Of a DNA stretch of 64,000 nt, positions 61,711 through 64,000 are shown in pieces. The number at the start of each line of letters is the position of its first letter. The stretch's first letter is position 1. The position numbers and the translations under genes are program-made. The DNA comes from Acanthopleura granulata (taxonomy: Eukaryota > Mollusca > Polyplacophora > Chitonida > Chitonidae), in the NCBI GenBank assembly GCA_016165875.1, contig JABBOT010000011.1, positions 6,869,705 through 6,933,704 of the forward strand, read 5' to 3'. The notes below the pieces were generated by a model. That model ran no database searches and was not told the origin of the DNA. It saw only the letters and a program-made list of their open reading frames with translations.

Positions 61711-61726
61711 AAATTGGCGCTTTGAA
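61711..61726 (-). promoter_or_regulatory. Candidate CCAAT/E2F/CHR-like cluster upstream of ECT2
   Basis: Around 290 bp upstream of the ECT2 start. On the minus strand TTCAAA, GCGCC and CCAAT are fused into one short block. E2F-type GCGCC, CHR TTTGAA and NF-Y CCAAT are the usual elements of mitotic gene promoters, which fits ECT2. Motif-level inference only. Confidence 0.3.
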
Positions 61727-61729
61727 AGT

Positions 61730-64000
61730 AGGGCAACGTCTGGAGATTACACTTCCGGTTTAATTAAAATAACCGTGTTTAGTATTTCCTAGATTAATAA
61801 AATATGAAGTCGCTCCAGTGTTCGTATTTTGCATAGATCTCAATGCTTGCATTTTTAAGAGATTCAAAGGTTTTTAATTAAATGTTTTAGGTCGATTATA
61901 TCCAATTTTTTTCTTAGCAAACATTTTTATCATGAAGTTGTACTTGTGTAACCGGGTAATATTTAGTGGGTATAAAGCGCCATCTGGTAGAAGAAATGCA
62001 CACAAACACAATGCTGCTGAGCTTGAGAGATGCGTAAGAATTGCCAAGGTTTCATCTTGCGACAAATTTGTCACTTAAAATGCATTCTTTCCGACTCAGA
62101 TTGATACATGTCTGTGAGGTAATGTATCTGCTTAAACAAGTGTTATTATGTGCAGAGTAAACTGGACGTAGGCCTTCACTGTAAAACTCCTAAAAGTCAA
62201 AAATGAAATAATTTTTTTTTTCCCCCTTCAAAGTCAAAGGTTCGTGTCACTCTCACAGCGACAGCCCCAGGCAAAACGTACAAAGACGTGAATAAGGTAC
62301 AGCAAACATCTTCAAAGAATCTTCTGATTTGTGCTGAGCAAATAGACTGAAAGTCGATCTTCAGCAATTTTAAAGAAAAGACAACAGTGGGCCAAATGTA
62401 TTTACATGTATGTATCCCATTTAAAGTTCGAAAAACGTCACTTGTAATTTTTGTGACAGAGGATGACCCGGATATTGCAGTTCAAAGTAAGCAAATATGC
62501 CCATGGAAGGAAAAATTGAACAAGGTGGCATACTCTCAATTTTAACTGATTCCCGGCGAAATATTTCTACAATCTGAGAAGACATATGTTTCCCCTGTGA
62601 CCTCAACAGCACGTAGTTCACCATTTTGCCATGTAGAAATAGTGTTAAATCAGCTGTTCTGCTTCTGATTATGAGACAATTCTAATATACTTTGAAGCTA
62701 TTTTTAAGGAGGAAGTGGAATACATGTACCTCTGTTATTATTCCCCAAGGTGTCAACCAGGAGGCCACAATTTGTCACCTTTGATTTTCATAGTAAGGAG
62801 GACCACACTTCACACAAAGCAGTGTCTCAACACTAATACTGAAGAATCTAGGGTACAGATGACACAATATTGTGTTTCCGAGTTCTCTATAATGGTGTAT
62901 CCCGTGGCCTCAGAAGAATTCCACATAAAAAGTGATCTATAGAGTTACCAAGCATATCATAAAAAGTGCCAATAACCGTTCAGGTCTTTAGGGACACCTC
63001 TTCTGAAATTACTGTGGTTATACTTTTTGTTGTCTTATCTTTTAAAATGAGAAAGAGAAAGGAAATAATTAATCAAGGCAAGAAGAAAAATGCCCACATA
63101 TATTTAAAAGAAAAAAGAGGGAGTGTGGAATTGAGGGGGTAAAGGCATAAATCAGGCACTAGAGAAAGTAAGCAGAACAGAAAGCGAATAACAAATGAAC
63201 CACGATCCTTAGGAGTTTTGTTTTTTGTATGCCTCATGAACCAAAAACTGTTTAACATTACTAATTTTCATCAATAAATTTTTAAAAATCTTCAGGCATA
63301 AATTGTACAACTGTGAGTTACATATCTTGCCAGTAGTGTTGTGTCCTCAACACCACACACACCCTGGAACTTCATTATAGCCTAAGGCTGTATGTGGCCA
63401 GCAGACAATGAGGGAAAAGATAACTGGGACGGAATAGGGAAATATAGAACAATGGATGATATTCCCAGAACTAATGCCTGGTAATAACCTATAGAACAGT
63501 CTGCGCAATGTTACAGTGAACAAAGTGTAGGTATGAAGATCAAGTTTTGCAGTAACTTCCGTGTTATTTAGAAAATGTTGTCAACATTTGAGTCAATACA
63601 CTGAAGTGAATAACCTTATTTTCTGTCATAGAAGGAATAAGAAATGTACTACATTTGGGCTTAACCGGTGATTAGAAGTTTTGAAAAATGAATCCCTCCC
63701 TATCTTCAGAACTGAACGAAGCTACATTCATTTGACTCTGCTCTTAAGCAACTCTTATGAAAATGCCTTCTCTTATGATAATGTAGAATTTACTCACAGT
63801 TAATTAAATAATTAAATAAATATGAGCAGCAGATAAAATCCAGATAATGGATGATGATAGGAGATGAGAAATTTTTTTTCTATGAGGCGACAGGCTTAAG
63901 GTGACTAGGTAAAGAAGAAAGACAGCTAGGGAGATACTATACTTTTAACCATGCTACACCAGTATCTGCTTGATTAAATTTCAACAGACTTTGAGATTTT
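61730..64000. other. Upstream flank of ECT2, no gene recognised
   Basis: AT-rich unique sequence. Frames stay under 76 codons without known motifs. No SINE of the dominant family was seen here, in contrast to the rest of the window. Confidence 0.55.

Overview
The window is animal nuclear DNA, AT-rich, with intron-rich genes, GT-AG splice sites and many SINEs. The dominant SINE has a tRNA-like head and a conserved 3' body ending in short TAAA/AAAT tails. From memory this type is abundant in molluscs, so I infer a mollusc or another lophotrochozoan. The species cannot be fixed from the sequence alone.

Layout. 1-12.9 kb: no supportable protein-coding gene. It holds a 57-bp tandem array, an 85-bp duplication, a 23-bp array, a diverged ~380-bp triplication, SINE copies and three MITE-like inverted-repeat elements. 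12,989-35,315 (+): a complete ATG7 gene, 19 coding exons, 691 codons, followed by a poly(A) signal at 35,473. 40,943-61,423 (-): a complete ECT2 gene, 23 coding exons, 894 codons. The two genes converge tail to tail. 61.4-64 kb: upstream flank of ECT2 with its probable promoter and no further gene seen.

Both gene models were built by hand. All exon phases join without a frameshift, and both start codons have an in-frame stop just upstream. All introns are GT-AG except one probable GC-AG intron in ECT2. ATG7 is the E1-like enzyme that activates ATG8 and ATG12 in autophagy. ECT2 is the RhoA exchange factor of cytokinesis (BRCT repeats, DH, PH, C-terminal basic tail). The two have no known shared pathway; their adjacency looks incidental.

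The most unusual feature is the intronic repeat load: at least nine independent tandem arrays with different units (26, 27, 32, 32, 44, ~53, ~73, ~108 and 112 bp). One ECT2 array appears to have grown out of a 3' splice junction. One ATG7 array is a tandem amplification of an internally deleted SINE. Several dispersed repeat families, each recognisable only because two or three copies lie in this window, are also reported. I found no operon, CRISPR or prokaryote-type system.
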